Source: Bacteroidota bacterium (GTDB lineage: Bacteria; Bacteroidota; Ignavibacteria; Ignavibacteriales; Ignavibacteriaceae). From it: a stretch of DNA of 64,000 nt. Numbering within the stretch: position 1 is the first letter of the stretch; each line of letters starts with the position of its first letter. Below are positions 24,385 to 36,697 of this stretch, piece by piece. The stretch lies in NCBI GenBank assembly GCA_021815405.1, contig JAKAGV010000007.1, positions 62,001-126,000 of the forward strand, written 5' to 3'. Position numbers and translations under genes: made by a program. The notes beneath the pieces are model-generated. The model saw only the letters and a list, made by a program, of their open reading frames with translations, was not told the DNA's origin and ran no database searches.

Positions 24385-25662
24385 ATGTCAATTATTTTTG
24401 AAAATCTCAATAAGAAAATTGCTATATGGAGACAGGAAGCCAAAGCATTGGTTGAAAAAGGAGGGAATAAAGTTTTATCTGAAGTTACTGTTGCCCAAGC
24501 TTACGGCGGTATGCGAGGCGTACGTTCTTTAATTTGTGATACATCCCGTGTCCCTCAAGATGAAGGGCTAATTATTCGCGGTACTCATTTAATTAAACTT
24601 GTAGATAAAACTCCTGAAGAAATTTTTTATCTGCTGCTGACCGGTGATTTGCCTTCAAAGGATGAATTGAAGGATTTTAGCGAGGATATGAAAAAGCGGA
24701 AACAGGTTCCATCCTATGTCTGGGATGTTCTTAAAGCAATGCCGAAAGATTCTCACCCGATGGCGATGTTAGACACAGCTATTCTATCGATGCAAAAGGA
24801 ATCTATCTTCTTTAATCAGTATGAAAGCGGATTAAAGAAGGAAGATTACTGGAAAGCTATGTTGGAAGATGCTTTGAATATTGTCGCTAGAATTCCAGCA
24901 ATTGCTGCTGCAGTTTATCGATTAAGATTTAATAAAGGAAATATAATTGCACCAGATCCTGATATGGATATTACCGGCGATTATGTTCACATGCTGGGAA
25001 TTGAGGGTGGTGAGGAGTTCCGGGATTTAATGCGGCTTTACCTGGTTGCTCATTGTGACCATGAGGGCGGAAATGTAAGCGCACTTACTACTCAAACAAT
25101 TAATTCTGCTTTGTCCGATCTTTACTATTCTTTATCCGGAGGCTTTAACGGATTAGCAGGACCGCTTCATGGGCTTGCAAACCAAGAAAGCTTAAAGTGG
25201 ATTCTTGAAACTATGGAAAAATACGGCGGCACTCCTTCTAAAGAACAGATTAAAGAAATTGTTTGGGACACTTTAAATGCCGGTAAAGTAATTCCAGGAT
25301 ATGGTCATGCGGTACTTCGAGTTACCGATCCGAGGTTTGAGGCATTTCTAAATTTCGGCAGTAAACATTTTCCGGATGATCCGATATTCAAAACAGTTAA
25401 AAGCATTTTTGAAATTGTTCCTGAAGAGTTGAAGAAAGTAGAAAAAATAAAGAATCCTTATCCAAACGTGGATGCTGCATCAGGATCGATGCTTTATCAT
25501 TACGGTTTAAAAGAATTTTCCTACTACACTGTTGTGTTTGCCGTTTCAAGAAGTCTTGGATTGACTGCGCAAGCCGTTGTGAACCGGGCAATGTTAAGTC
25601 CGATTATAAGACCTAAGTCGGTAACAACTCAGTTTGTTAAAGACTTAATTTCAAAAGCCTAA
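24385..25662 (+). CDS. gltA: Citrate synthase (mitochondrial/eukaryote-like type I)
   Basis: The 425-residue enzyme condenses oxaloacetate and acetyl-CoA to start the TCA cycle. The catalytic residues align with pig citrate synthase: H262 in NGLAGPLHGLANQE, H308 in PGYGHAVLRVTDPR and D363 in NPYPNVDAASG. The HCDHEGGNVSA segment is also diagnostic. The sequence is closer to the mitochondrial type than to the E. coli hexameric NADH-inhibited type. The ATG at 24385 follows AAAGGAAATGTA. The gene is monocistronic, ended by a strong hairpin. Confidence 0.96.
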   Translation: MSIIFENLNKKIAIWRQEAKALVEKGGNKVLSEVTVAQAYGGMRGVRSLICDTSRVPQDEGLIIRGTHLIKLVDKTPEEIFYLLLTGDLPSKDELKDFSEDMKKRKQVPSYVWDVLKAMPKDSHPMAMLDTAILSMQKESIFFNQYESGLKKEDYWKAMLEDALNIVARIPAIAAAVYRLRFNKGNIIAPDPDMDITGDYVHMLGIEGGEEFRDLMRLYLVAHCDHEGGNVSALTTQTINSALSDLYYSLSGGFNGLAGPLHGLANQESLKWILETMEKYGGTPSKEQIKEIVWDTLNAGKVIPGYGHAVLRVTDPRFEAFLNFGSKHFPDDPIFKTVKSIFEIVPEELKKVEKIKNPYPNVDAASGSMLYHYGLKEFSYYTVVFAVSRSLGLTAQAVVNRAMLSPIIRPKSVTTQFVKDLISKA

Positions 25663-25686
25663 CGAGAAAAAGCTTTATTTATGAGT

Positions 25687-25739
25687 ATAAAGGTATAAGT
25701 TATCTAGGATTTAATTGGCTAGATCCATTATACCTTTAT
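25687..25739 (+). terminator. Terminator hairpin after citrate synthase
   Basis: ATAAAGGTATAA (25687-25698) pairs exactly with TTATACCTTTAT (25728-25739). An inner ATCTAG/CTAGAT stem extends the hairpin. It is followed by TTCATTTC, a modest U-run. Confidence 0.72.
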
Positions 25740-25809
25740 TTCATTTCTAAACTATCTTTTATTAGTTTCTTTAAAAAAATTGTAAAATCTATTTTTAACA
25801 GAGTTTTAA

Positions 25810-27501
<1,692 letters not shown>

Positions 27502-27554
27502 ATTCTAGTTGTGGGTTTTTAATTTAAATTTATAATCTGATAATTTTACATAAA

Positions 27555-29051
27555 ATGTTTAAACAATCTGTTTTGCTGTTTGTCTTCTTATTTTTTTTAC
27601 CGATTGAAATTTTTTCTCAGCCATACATGAATCAAGCAATAAAGAGGGGCTTGGAATATGAATACAATTTTAATTGGAATAAGGCGGAAACAGTTTTTAA
27701 GGGAATGATAAAAAGGTACCCGGATGATCCCCGCGGTTTTCATTATCAAGCCGGAATTTACCTTTGGTATTATTTAAGTAATCATGATGATCAAAGCTAT
27801 AAGAATTTTGTTGAATATTCTGACTCAGCAATAGATAAAGCCAGAAATATTTTGGATAAGAAACCTGATAACATTTCAATTCTTTATATCTTAGGATCTG
27901 ATTACAGTTATCGAACAATCGCTTTTGCTAAAGCTGAAAAGTTTTTAGATGCTGTTTGGGCAAGCAAGAAATCGGAATCATATTTATCCCGCACGCTTCA
28001 GCTTGATCCAACTTTTTACGATGCATATCTTGGTTTGGGTTTATACAACTTTGGTGTTGGTCAAATTCCTTCAGCATTCAGATGGGCTTTAAGTTTAGCC
28101 GGCATCCATGGTGATAAAGAGACCGGATTGAAGTATATTAAGATAGCGGCTAAGTCAGGCGATCTTGCTAAAACCGAAGCAGAATATTATCTATCTCAGA
28201 TTCTTACAGATTATTATTTCGATTATAATTCTGCTGCGCATTTACTTCAAAATCTTGTCGGTTTATATCCGCGCAACATACTATTCAGCTATTCGCTTGC
28301 AGCGCTCGATATTAAAAGAAGAAAGCTTGATGATGCAGGCAATCTTCTTGAAAAAGTTTTAAAATCCAAGGATACAAGCTTTTCACAAATAATTTCCTTT
28401 TCTAATTTCCTGATGGGCGATGTTAATTTCAAGGAGAATCATTTCAAAGCTGCCGAGAGTTATTATCAAATATTTTTATCCTCAACCCGCGACAGCGATT
28501 ATAAAGGAATTGCTTATTATAGGTTGGCTATTTGTAATGAGATTTCCGGAGATAGGAAAGAAGCTGTAAAATATTTTGATCTAACTGGAAATGGTAATAT
28601 GGATATTGAAGATGATATCTTTGCAAAGAGACAGGGAGAAATTTATAGCAAAAGACCTTTAGCCGAGACTGAAATTAATTTGATAAAATATTCCAACTTG
28701 ATAGATGATGGTAAGTATAAATCCGCTGCTGATTCTCTCTCAGATTTACTTAATCAGGTGAAGACTGATAGAATGAAAGCTGAGGTATCATTAAACTTAA
28801 GCGAGGCTTATTTTCTTCTTGAAAAATATCAAGAATCTCTAAGCTATGCCTTGACCTCAAAAGCACTTGATGTGTCATCTGAAAAATGGATTGAACCATA
28901 TTCATGTTTTTATGCCGCACGAGCTGAAGCAAAGCTGGGTAATAAAGACGCTGTTAAAAGTTATATTGATGAAGCCAAAAGCTTCTCGGATTATGATTAT
29001 CAAAAGAAACTGGAGAATTTAATTTTTGCCCTTACTTCTTCTGAAGGTTGA
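27555..29051 (+). CDS. Exported tetratricopeptide-repeat protein
   Basis: This 498-residue protein has a signal peptide (LLFVFLFFLPIEIFSQ, residues 6-21). Several helical repeats follow: NWNKAETVFKGMIKRYPDDP (residues 36-55), LSRTLQLDPTFYDAYLGLGLYNFG (near 150), LLQNLVGLYPRN (near 235) and ADSLSDLLNQ to LSEAYFLLEKYQESLSYAL near the end. It probably binds other envelope proteins. Function is not recognised. It starts 53 bases after pyrG, possibly read from the same transcript, and is followed by the purine genes after 81 bases. Confidence 0.8.
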   Translation: MFKQSVLLFVFLFFLPIEIFSQPYMNQAIKRGLEYEYNFNWNKAETVFKGMIKRYPDDPRGFHYQAGIYLWYYLSNHDDQSYKNFVEYSDSAIDKARNILDKKPDNISILYILGSDYSYRTIAFAKAEKFLDAVWASKKSESYLSRTLQLDPTFYDAYLGLGLYNFGVGQIPSAFRWALSLAGIHGDKETGLKYIKIAAKSGDLAKTEAEYYLSQILTDYYFDYNSAAHLLQNLVGLYPRNILFSYSLAALDIKRRKLDDAGNLLEKVLKSKDTSFSQIISFSNFLMGDVNFKENHFKAAESYYQIFLSSTRDSDYKGIAYYRLAICNEISGDRKEAVKYFDLTGNGNMDIEDDIFAKRQGEIYSKRPLAETEINLIKYSNLIDDGKYKSAADSLSDLLNQVKTDRMKAEVSLNLSEAYFLLEKYQESLSYALTSKALDVSSEKWIEPYSCFYAARAEAKLGNKDAVKSYIDEAKSFSDYDYQKKLENLIFALTSSEG

Positions 29052-29132
29052 TATTTTTATTCAAGGCAATTAGTTCTAAATAAATATTGATTATATTTAA
29101 TTTAATTAAACTAAAAATTTTTTAAAAATATT

Positions 29133-29738
29133 TTGAAGATAGCCGTTTTTGTTTCCGGTAGAGGTTCTAATCTTCAGGCAATTCTTGATTACCGGCAAAA
29201 GATAAAGTCAATTGATGTTGAAGCTGTTGTAAGCGATAAGTTAAATTGCCCTGCGTTTGAAATTGCGAAAAGAAATTCGATCCCGGTTTTCAGTATCGGC
29301 AGTAAGGAAGGTTGCATTACTTATGATCAACTTGGCGGATTGCTTGAAGAACTTAAAGTAGAACTCATTGTCCTAGCCGGATATTTGAAATTGATTCCCG
29401 TTGATTTTGTGAAGCGGTTCGAAAATAAAATTATTAATATTCATCCAGCTTTGCTGCCGTCATTCGGAGGTAAAGGAATGTACGGAATGAATGTTCATGA
29501 AGCTGTGTTCAAGTCATCAGCAAAAGTTTCCGGTGCAACTGTTCATATTGTTGATCCGGTTTATGATCATGGTAAAATAGTTGCCCAACAGTGCGTAGAT
29601 ATTTCTAATGTCAGATCTCCGGAAGAAATTGCGGAGAGAGTTTTAATGATAGAGCATAAAATTTTACCGTACGTAGTCGGAAAATTTGCTGAAGGTAAAG
29701 TGAAGATAATAAATGAGCGTGTGGTTATTATTGATTAA
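29133..29738 (+). CDS. purN: Phosphoribosylglycinamide formyltransferase 1
   Basis: The 201-residue enzyme transfers a formyl group from 10-formyltetrahydrofolate to GAR in purine synthesis. Start is TTG at 29133, giving (M)KIAVFVSGRGSNLQAIL, the phosphate-binding loop at the N-terminus. The active-site set NIHPALLPSFGGKGMYG (Asn and His near 100) and HIVDPVYDHGKIVAQ (Asp near 142) is complete. A VSDK stretch and the AGYLKLIP segment fit PurN. It lies 22 bases upstream of purH, so the two form an operon. Upstream is A/T-rich with an uninterrupted run that leaves no better start. Confidence 0.94.
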   Translation: MKIAVFVSGRGSNLQAILDYRQKIKSIDVEAVVSDKLNCPAFEIAKRNSIPVFSIGSKEGCITYDQLGGLLEELKVELIVLAGYLKLIPVDFVKRFENKIINIHPALLPSFGGKGMYGMNVHEAVFKSSAKVSGATVHIVDPVYDHGKIVAQQCVDISNVRSPEEIAERVLMIEHKILPYVVGKFAEGKVKIINERVVIID

Positions 29739-29760
29739 TTTGTGAAAATAAGTGAGGTAA

Positions 29761-31284
29761 ATGAAGTTGAAGAAATTAGCGTTGATTAGTGTTTCAGATA
29801 AGTCAAAGATAGTTGAGTTTGCAAAATCTTTAAACGAATTAAATTATACAATACTTGCGACCGGAAATACTGCAAAGCAGTTGAAAGGTTCCGGCATTGA
29901 TGTAACGGAAATCAGCTCACATACAAATTCACCGGAAATTTTTGATGGCAGAGTCAAAACCTTGCATCCGAAAATTTTCGGCGGGATTCTTTTTAGAAGA
30001 GACAATGAAGAAGACCAAAAGCAGGCGGAACAGAACGGAATCCTGCCTATTGATATTGTCTGTGTAAATTTATATCCATTTGTAAAGACTGCGGAAAATC
30101 CAAGCTCTTCTCTTGATGACATAATTGAGAATATCGATATTGGAGGTCCAAGCTTGATTAGAGCTTCTGCAAAGAATTACAAGTTTGTATCCATTCTTAC
30201 AAATCCGAATCAATATGATCCCTTTCTAGAAGAACTTAGGAAAGACGAAGTAAGTGAATCTACAAGAAAGAATCTTGCTGTAGCCGCATTTTCTCATACT
30301 GCAAATTATGATACCTATATATCAAACTACCTTGAAAAGAAATTCGAAATTGAACCGACTCATATCAGAATAAATTTCCCAAAAGAAAAAGTACTTCGTT
30401 ATGGTGAGAATCCTCATCAGCAAGCTGCGTTGTACGGCAAGTTTGGAGAATATTTTGAAGTCTTCCACGGCAAAGAAATTTCATACAATAACATTCTAGA
30501 TCTTCTTGCAGCAGTAGAATTGGTCGAAGAGCTTGGAGAAAATTCATGTACGATAATCAAGCATCAGAATCCCGCTGGTGCAGCTACAGGCAGCGATCCT
30601 TTTGATGCCTATACCAAAGCATTAAAATGCGACCCGGTTTCAGCATTCGGCGGTATTGTTACTTTTACAAATACGGTTGACGAACAGCTTGCGACAAAAC
30701 TCAACGAAATTTTTCTTGAAATTATCTGCGCCCCCGGTTATACCGAAGGTGCACTAAAAGTATTAGCAAAGAAAAGAGACAGAAGACTTCTTCGCCAATT
30801 AAAATCTGTGAGAGAAGATAAAATAACTTTCCGGAATATTCCGGGCGGTGTTATTGCCCAGGATGCCGATAGGCTGACTTTAATTGAAGAACAGCTTAAA
30901 GTTGCCACTAACAAGAAACCAACGGATAAAGAACTTGAGGATCTTAAATTTGCGTGGATAGTTGCAAAGCATACTAAATCCAATTCAATTGTTTTTGTAA
31001 AAGACAAAGTAACACTCGGCGTAGGTGCCGGACAAATGTCAAGGCTTGACTCAGCGAAGATTGCTTATCTTAAATCTCAGGAACATGGACTTGATTTAAA
31101 AAATTCTGTTGCTGCTTCAGATGCATTTTTTCCTTTTCCGGATACTTTACTAGAGATAATTAAGTACGGTGCAACTTCAGTAATACAACCTGGCGGTTCC
31201 GTAAGGGATAGCGAAGTTATTGAAGCTGCTAATCAAAATAATATTTCAATGGTCTTTACTGGAATAAGACACTTTAAACACTAA
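29761..31284 (+). CDS. purH: Bifunctional AICAR transformylase/IMP cyclohydrolase
   Basis: The 507-residue enzyme catalyses the last two steps to IMP. The N-terminal cyclohydrolase domain (about 1-190) starts KKLALISVSDKSKIVEFAK and has the GRVKTLHPKIFGGIL segment. The transformylase domain has LRYGENPHQQAA (near 214), the catalytic Lys-His pair in IIKHQNPAGAATG (near 270) and SAFGGIV. The C-terminal stretch DAFFPFPD and IQPGGSVRDSEVIEA is typical. Length is normal. It lies between purN and mreB, 8 bases before the latter. Confidence 0.96.
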   Translation: MKLKKLALISVSDKSKIVEFAKSLNELNYTILATGNTAKQLKGSGIDVTEISSHTNSPEIFDGRVKTLHPKIFGGILFRRDNEEDQKQAEQNGILPIDIVCVNLYPFVKTAENPSSSLDDIIENIDIGGPSLIRASAKNYKFVSILTNPNQYDPFLEELRKDEVSESTRKNLAVAAFSHTANYDTYISNYLEKKFEIEPTHIRINFPKEKVLRYGENPHQQAALYGKFGEYFEVFHGKEISYNNILDLLAAVELVEELGENSCTIIKHQNPAGAATGSDPFDAYTKALKCDPVSAFGGIVTFTNTVDEQLATKLNEIFLEIICAPGYTEGALKVLAKKRDRRLLRQLKSVREDKITFRNIPGGVIAQDADRLTLIEEQLKVATNKKPTDKELEDLKFAWIVAKHTKSNSIVFVKDKVTLGVGAGQMSRLDSAKIAYLKSQEHGLDLKNSVAASDAFFPFPDTLLEIIKYGATSVIQPGGSVRDSEVIEAANQNNISMVFTGIRHFKH

Positions 31285-31292
31285 GAGGTTTT

Positions 31293-32318
31293 ATGGGAGT
31301 TTTTGATTTTTTCTCGGCTGATATAGCCATTGATCTCGGCACTGCTAATACTCTTATCTACGTAAAAGGTAAGGGCATTGTTTTAAATGAGCCGTCGATT
31401 GTTGCCTTCGACAGGAACACTAAACGGATCATCGCTCTTGGCAACAAAGCAAAAGAGATGCAAGGAAGAGAGCATAAAGAAATACGGGTTACCAGACCAA
31501 TGCGCGACGGAGTAATTGCCGACTTTGAAATTGCCGAAGGCATGATAAGAGCTTTTATTAAGATGGTCAGAGCCGGCGTATTAACAAGTAGAAGAGTTGT
31601 TGTTGCCGTTCCTAGCGGCGTAACAGAAGTTGAAAAGAGAGCAGTACGGGACAGTGCAGAGCATGCCGGTGCCAAGGAAGTTCACTTGATTGCCGAACCA
31701 ATGGCTGCGGCTATTGGAATTGGAATTGATGTCGAAGCTCCGGTAGGCAGCATGATAATCGACATTGGAGGAGGAACTACAGAAATTGCAGTTATTGCTC
31801 TCTCCGGTATTGTTAATGAAGAATCTATAAGAATCGCAGGTGACGAAATGAATTATGCCATCATGCAGTTCTTCAAAAAAAATCATAATATTTTAATCGG
31901 TGAGCGGACTGCAGAAGCTATTAAATGTGAAGTTGGTTCAGCAGTTCCTTTAAAAGAAGAAATTACTATTCAAGTAAAGGGAAGAGATCTTGTCGGAGGA
32001 GTTCCAAAAACAACTGAAGTAAGTTCTGTTGAGATACGAGAAGCTTTGAACGAAGCGATTGTACAAATTGTAGATGCTGTAAGACAATCGCTAGAAAGAA
32101 CACCGCCGGAGCTTTCAGCAGATATACTTGATAGAGGAGTAATGATTACCGGCGGGGGGGCATTGTTGAAGGGGCTTGATGAAAGAATTAGAATGGAAAC
32201 CAACTTACCTGTTCATGTTGCCGAAGATCCGCTAACTGCTGTTGTACGGGGAGCCGGAAAAGTTATCGACAACCTAAATCATTTCTCGAAAGTATTAATC
32301 AGAAATAGAAGATATTAA
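31293..32318 (+). CDS. mreB: Rod shape-determining actin homologue MreB
   Basis: The 341-residue protein assembles into membrane-associated filaments that guide lateral wall synthesis. The N-terminal amphipathic MGVFDFFSADIAIDLGTANTLIYVKG is diagnostic, as are GIVLNEPSIVAFD, IADFEIAEGMI, the nucleotide-binding IDIGGGTTEIAVI (near 153) and ITGGGALLKGLDE (near 285). It starts 8 bases after purH with an AAGAGGTTTT ribosome-binding site. Its TAA overlaps the mreC ATG by one base (TAATG), so translation is coupled. Confidence 0.97.
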   Translation: MGVFDFFSADIAIDLGTANTLIYVKGKGIVLNEPSIVAFDRNTKRIIALGNKAKEMQGREHKEIRVTRPMRDGVIADFEIAEGMIRAFIKMVRAGVLTSRRVVVAVPSGVTEVEKRAVRDSAEHAGAKEVHLIAEPMAAAIGIGIDVEAPVGSMIIDIGGGTTEIAVIALSGIVNEESIRIAGDEMNYAIMQFFKKNHNILIGERTAEAIKCEVGSAVPLKEEITIQVKGRDLVGGVPKTTEVSSVEIREALNEAIVQIVDAVRQSLERTPPELSADILDRGVMITGGGALLKGLDERIRMETNLPVHVAEDPLTAVVRGAGKVIDNLNHFSKVLIRNRRY

Positions 32319-33169
32319 TGTTCCGATTCTTTTCTACGGTATGGGAAAATTTTAAAGAATACATTATCCTTGTAATACTGTTGATTATCAGCCTGATAAC
32401 CATGTCGTTAAACCAAAAGCCAGCTGCAAGAAAAGTAAGATCACTCGCTTTCGGCAGTTTTGCAGCTTTCACTTCAGTAATATCTGATGTTGTTAATATA
32501 GGTGGTTTAAAAAGTGATAATGCCAGCCTTCGTAAGTTGAACGCCGAACTAATGCTTCAAGTTAACGAATTGAGGAAGTACGGAATTGAAAATGCAGAAT
32601 TAAAAGGATTACTCGGACTTAAGGATACAACTAATCTTCCTCTAATTGCAGGAACTGTTGTTTCAAAATCTTTATCTAGATCTCAAGGTACATACACTCT
32701 TAACATCGGTAAGAAGAACGGCGTTGAACCCGGGATGCCTGTTATAAATGATCACGGTCTTGTCGGTATTGTAAATTCAACTTCGAATAATTTTTCCATT
32801 GTGAGAACTCTTAAAAATCTTGATCTGAAGTTAACTGTTCAAGATGAAAGAAGCCGCGTTGAAGGCATAATGAAATGGAATGGTGCAGACCTGGTTATGA
32901 TTGATATACCGAAAACATACGATATTGAACCAGGCGACAGAATTGAAACTTCTCAACTTAGTTCGATTGTCGACATTCCAATTCCGGTTGGCAGCGTTAT
33001 CGGATTAAGTAAAGTAGAGACCGGTATTTTTAATGAGGTCAAAATAAATCCATTTGTGGACTTCATTAAAACAGAACATGTTTTTGTAGTTGCTATTGTT
33101 GAGAGTAAAATTGAAGATGGCGAGCAACTGAATTTTTACAAACGAAAAATATCAAAAATTAATAAGTAA
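32318..33169 (+). CDS. mreC: Rod shape-determining protein MreC
   Basis: The 283-residue protein has a cytosolic N-terminus, one membrane helix (IILVILLIISLITMSL, about 16-31), a coiled-coil region (about 70-105, NASLRKLNAELMLQVNEL) and a beta-barrel periplasmic part with AGTVVSKSLSRSQGTYTLNIGKKNGVEPGMPVI and DLGLVGIVNST-like residues (HGLVGIV). This is the usual MreC layout and it bridges MreB with PBP2. The ATG overlaps the mreB stop, and the mreC TAA abuts the mreD ATG with no gap. Confidence 0.94.
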   Translation: MFRFFSTVWENFKEYIILVILLIISLITMSLNQKPAARKVRSLAFGSFAAFTSVISDVVNIGGLKSDNASLRKLNAELMLQVNELRKYGIENAELKGLLGLKDTTNLPLIAGTVVSKSLSRSQGTYTLNIGKKNGVEPGMPVINDHGLVGIVNSTSNNFSIVRTLKNLDLKLTVQDERSRVEGIMKWNGADLVMIDIPKTYDIEPGDRIETSQLSSIVDIPIPVGSVIGLSKVETGIFNEVKINPFVDFIKTEHVFVVAIVESKIEDGEQLNFYKRKISKINK

Positions 33170-33658
33170 ATGCGCTCACAGTACATTTGGTCGATTGTTC
33201 TTTTCTTTCCATTGTTGATTGTCCAAACAACGATTGTACCTTTAATTGCTATCCATGGGGTTGTGCCGGACTTAATAATGGTCCTGCTTGTTTATTATTC
33301 AATGAGCTGCGGACAGATTTACGGTACCGTTCTTGGTTTTATTTATGGTCTGCTGTTCGATCTAATTACTGGAAGTCTTTTGGGCAGTACGATGTTGTCT
33401 AAAACGCTTGCCGGCTTTATTGCCGGTTATTTTTCAAATGAAAACAAAAGGGAAAATTATTTCAAGTCTTATATTTTCATGCTCATAGTTTTTCTTTGTT
33501 CTGTGGTTGATTTAGTCGTGAGCTCTTTCTTTTCTTCTATAGATTTGAATACAAGTCTTGTGAGGTTACTTTTTGAGCAAGGAATTTTGCCTGGCATTTA
33601 TACTGCGGTTCTTGGCATATTTGTAATCATGTTTTATCCAAAACGGAGTATAAGTTGA
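33170..33658 (+). CDS. mreD: Rod shape-determining membrane protein MreD
   Basis: The 162-residue product is highly hydrophobic, with about five membrane helices (for example SIVLFFPLLIVQTTIVPLI and VPDLIMVLLVYYSM). The LLFDLITGSLLGSTMLSKTLAGFIAGYF segment is typical of MreD. Position directly after mreC with zero spacing confirms identity despite fast sequence divergence in this family. Its TGA overlaps the TTG start of mrdA (TTGA). Confidence 0.9.
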   Translation: MRSQYIWSIVLFFPLLIVQTTIVPLIAIHGVVPDLIMVLLVYYSMSCGQIYGTVLGFIYGLLFDLITGSLLGSTMLSKTLAGFIAGYFSNENKRENYFKSYIFMLIVFLCSVVDLVVSSFFSSIDLNTSLVRLLFEQGILPGIYTAVLGIFVIMFYPKRSIS

Positions 33659-35478
33659 ACGAGGATCGGTTTGCCTCAGTTTCGAGGAAATCAATCGTTT
33701 ATTTTATAATTGTCAGCGCTTTTGCATTACTTGGATTTAGACTTTTCCAGATGCAAATAATAGAGCATACCGATTATAAAGAGAAAGCCGCGGAAAATGC
33801 TATTAAGCCTATCGAAATAACTCCATTAAGAGGTGTATTTTACGATAGGAATATGAATGTTGTTGTAAGTAATGTCCCTGCTTACACATTAAGAATTACT
33901 CCTGCCGAATACGATACTTCTTTAAACAAAGTAATAGAAACCGTTATTGATGAGCAGCCAGGATATATCAATAAGATTTTAAAAGAAAATCGAATCTACT
34001 CGAAATTTATACCTGTTAGAATTAAACGGGATATTGATTTCAAAGCAGTTTCTTGGCTTGAAGAGAACTCCGAGCATCTGCCGGGTGTTGATTATGTTGT
34101 TGAAATGCAGCGTGGTTATCCTGCCGGCATTCAAGGCTCCCATATGTTTGGTTATGTAAGAGAAATTACTCCCCGGCTTTTAGAAAAACATAAGGACTAT
34201 TATAAGCCTGGAGATATGATAGGCTATAGTGGTATAGAAAAAGCTTATGAAAAATTTCTGCGGGGAGTTAAAGGCTACAATTATGTTTTAGTCGATTCAA
34301 GAAGACGCGAAATCGGTAAGTTTAAAGACGGTGCTGAGGATATACCAGCAATAAAAGGCAAAGATCTCGTTCTTGGTATCGATTCTGACGTCCAAAGAGT
34401 TGCAGAGGAATCTCTCAAAGGGAGAAGAGGTGCTGCTGTTGCAATGGATCCGAAAACCGGAGAAATTTTAGCATTTGCCAGCGCTCCAGATTTTGATCTC
34501 AATGAATTTGCTTATGTTACTTCTAAAGATTATTTAAGAAAGTTATACACCGATCCAGATAAACCTTTTTTTGACCGTGTTACATCTGCAGCATTGCCTC
34601 CGGGATCTACCTTCAAAATAATGGAAGCTATTGCAGCTTTAGACCAGGGCGATATTACTACTTCCTTTACTATTGATTGCAGGGGAGGTCAAACCTTTTT
34701 CGGAAGATATTTTAAAGACGATGCAGCCCATGGCACCGTAAATGTAATTCACGCCATTGAACATTCGTGCAATGTGTTCTTCTATAATCTTATTTACAAA
34801 ATCGGAATGCCTGAATGGGAAATTTATGCAAGGCGTTTTGGTTTTGGGAGAAAGACCGGGTTAGACATTGATGACGAATCAGCAGGCTTTATTCCAAGTG
34901 TGGCTTACTATCAAAAATTATACGGACCTGATTGGCCTAAAAGCATTATGGCAAGTTTGGGAATTGGTCAGGGAGAAGTTAGTGTTACACCAATCCAATT
35001 AGTTCAGTATTGCTCTTTGATAGCTAACGATGGTGTAACTTATACTCCGCATCTTGTGCGCGGTTATCTTACTAACAAAGATAAGAAGCTTGTGCCGTTT
35101 ACTTATAAAAAAATTGATTTGGGAATCCGGGATAGCATCTTCAACATTGTAAAGCAAGGAATGTTTTTAGTAGTCAACGGTTCCGGTACTGCGGCAGGTA
35201 TAAAGGATAAGGATATTCAGATTGCAGGTAAAACCGGAACAGCTCAAAATCCTCACGGAAAAGATCATGCATGGTTTATCGGATTTGCCCCTTTTGATAA
35301 TCCGAAAATTGCGGTAGCTGTACTTGTTGAGAACGTCGGATTTGGTGCAACTTATGCCGCACCAATTGCGAAGAGAATGATTGAAGCTTATCTTGAAAAA
35401 GATAAACTGAAAGAAATAGAAAAGAAATTGCAGCCCGAACTTCCTCAAAATTTAATTGGAGAAGCAGTTGCGCATTGA
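33655..35478 (+). CDS. mrdA: Penicillin-binding protein 2 (elongasome transpeptidase)
   Basis: The 607-residue protein has one N-terminal membrane helix ([20 protein letters not shown], about 17-36), the PBP dimerisation domain starting [15 protein letters not shown], and a transpeptidase domain. The catalytic motifs are S318-T-F-K (PPGSTFK), SCN (EHSCNVFFY) and K526-T-G ([10 protein letters not shown]). It cross-links peptidoglycan in lateral wall growth. The start is TTG at 33655, overlapping the mreD TGA; an in-frame ATG would cut the N-terminus far too short. The 3' end overlaps rodA by 23 bases. Confidence 0.95.
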   Translation: MNEDRFASVSRKSIVYFIIVSAFALLGFRLFQMQIIEHTDYKEKAAENAIKPIEITPLRGVFYDRNMNVVVSNVPAYTLRITPAEYDTSLNKVIETVIDEQPGYINKILKENRIYSKFIPVRIKRDIDFKAVSWLEENSEHLPGVDYVVEMQRGYPAGIQGSHMFGYVREITPRLLEKHKDYYKPGDMIGYSGIEKAYEKFLRGVKGYNYVLVDSRRREIGKFKDGAEDIPAIKGKDLVLGIDSDVQRVAEESLKGRRGAAVAMDPKTGEILAFASAPDFDLNEFAYVTSKDYLRKLYTDPDKPFFDRVTSAALPPGSTFKIMEAIAALDQGDITTSFTIDCRGGQTFFGRYFKDDAAHGTVNVIHAIEHSCNVFFYNLIYKIGMPEWEIYARRFGFGRKTGLDIDDESAGFIPSVAYYQKLYGPDWPKSIMASLGIGQGEVSVTPIQLVQYCSLIANDGVTYTPHLVRGYLTNKDKKLVPFTYKKIDLGIRDSIFNIVKQGMFLVVNGSGTAAGIKDKDIQIAGKTGTAQNPHGKDHAWFIGFAPFDNPKIAVAVLVENVGFGATYAAPIAKRMIEAYLEKDKLKEIEKKLQPELPQNLIGEAVAH

Positions 35479-36697
35479 TTATAAGTTAAATGATAAGTTT
35501 GATCTTGGGATTTTTATTCCGGCAGCTATTTTATTCTGCATAGGGCTTGCGGCAATTTACAGTTCGACACTAAATAATCCGCATGCTGCTGGTAATTTCC
35601 AAAAACAAATAATTTGGGGTATAGGATCATTCGTATTATTCTTTGTAATTTATTCTTTACCGACGAATACATTTAAGACACTTGCAATCCCAACTTATGT
35701 ATTATCTTTATTGCTGCTGGTGGTTGTGCTTGTAATCGGGAAAAGAATTTCTGGTCAGAAGAGCTGGCTTGGATTGGAAGGCTTGGGATTTCAGCCATCA
35801 GAGATTGCCAAGCTTGGAACTGTATTGGCGCTTGCATATTTTCTAAGTAGAAAGAATACTAACATTGAGTCTTTCAAAGATATTTTAATTGCTCTTTCAG
35901 TCGGATTATTTCCCGTTATTTTGATAATGCTCGAACCGGATCTCGGTACTTCATTTATCTTTTTCGGATTAATACTTGCCATGATTTTCTGGAAAGGTAT
36001 TAGCTTGTTCGGTTTGTTTGTTGTACTATCACCAGCGATTGTTGCAATATCTTCATTGTTTGATTTATACTATCTTATCGGATCGCTCATTCTTGTAATT
36101 GTAGCCTTATTATTTTTTAAGAAAGATATTCTCTTTAGCGGGTCAATATTTGCATTAAACGTTGGTGCAGGATTTTTCACTACTTACCTTTTTAGAGCAT
36201 TAAGTCTTCATCAGCAGACAAGAATAAGATCTTTTATTAATCCTGGTGCTGATCCGCTAGGCGCAGGCTACAATGCAATCCAGGCTAAGGTTGCAATAGG
36301 TTCGGGCGGGTTTTGGGGCAAAGGATTTCTCGCAGGCAGCCAAACACAGCTTCAGTTTATTCCTGAACAGTGGACGGATTTTATTTATTGTGTAATCGGC
36401 GAGGAGTTTGGATTTATCGGAACAATAATAGTTATGACTTTGTTCCTTTACCTATTTATGCGAATATTAAAGCTGGCATCTTCTGCAAAAGATGAATTTC
36501 TGAGCTTAACTCTTATCGGCATTCTGGCAATTTATTTTGTCCACTTTTTAATTAACGTTGGAATGGTTGTCGGTATAATGCCCGTAATTGGGTTACCTCT
36601 TCCATTTGTTAGTTACGGAGGGAGTTCTCTGCTTGCAGATATTTTAATGCTTGGAATTGCTGCAAACATTTATCGAACAAGAAAAAACTACACTTGA
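35456..36697 (+). CDS. rodA: Rod shape-determining glycosyltransferase RodA
   Basis: The 413-residue protein belongs to the SEDS family, with about ten membrane helices. Diagnostic segments are [25 protein letters not shown] at the start, [20 protein letters not shown] (near 112), [11 protein letters not shown] (near 160), the [24 protein letters not shown] loop (near 267), and [18 protein letters not shown]. It polymerises glycan strands together with PBP2. The most likely start is TTG 35456, with TTG 35468 as an alternative; both lie inside mrdA. This 23-base overlap strongly suggests translational coupling with mrdA. Confidence 0.94.
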   Translation: MEKQLRIDYKLNDKFDLGIFIPAAILFCIGLAAIYSSTLNNPHAAGNFQKQIIWGIGSFVLFFVIYSLPTNTFKTLAIPTYVLSLLLLVVVLVIGKRISGQKSWLGLEGLGFQPSEIAKLGTVLALAYFLSRKNTNIESFKDILIALSVGLFPVILIMLEPDLGTSFIFFGLILAMIFWKGISLFGLFVVLSPAIVAISSLFDLYYLIGSLILVIVALLFFKKDILFSGSIFALNVGAGFFTTYLFRALSLHQQTRIRSFINPGADPLGAGYNAIQAKVAIGSGGFWGKGFLAGSQTQLQFIPEQWTDFIYCVIGEEFGFIGTIIVMTLFLYLFMRILKLASSAKDEFLSLTLIGILAIYFVHFLINVGMVVGIMPVIGLPLPFVSYGGSSLLADILMLGIAANIYRTRKNYT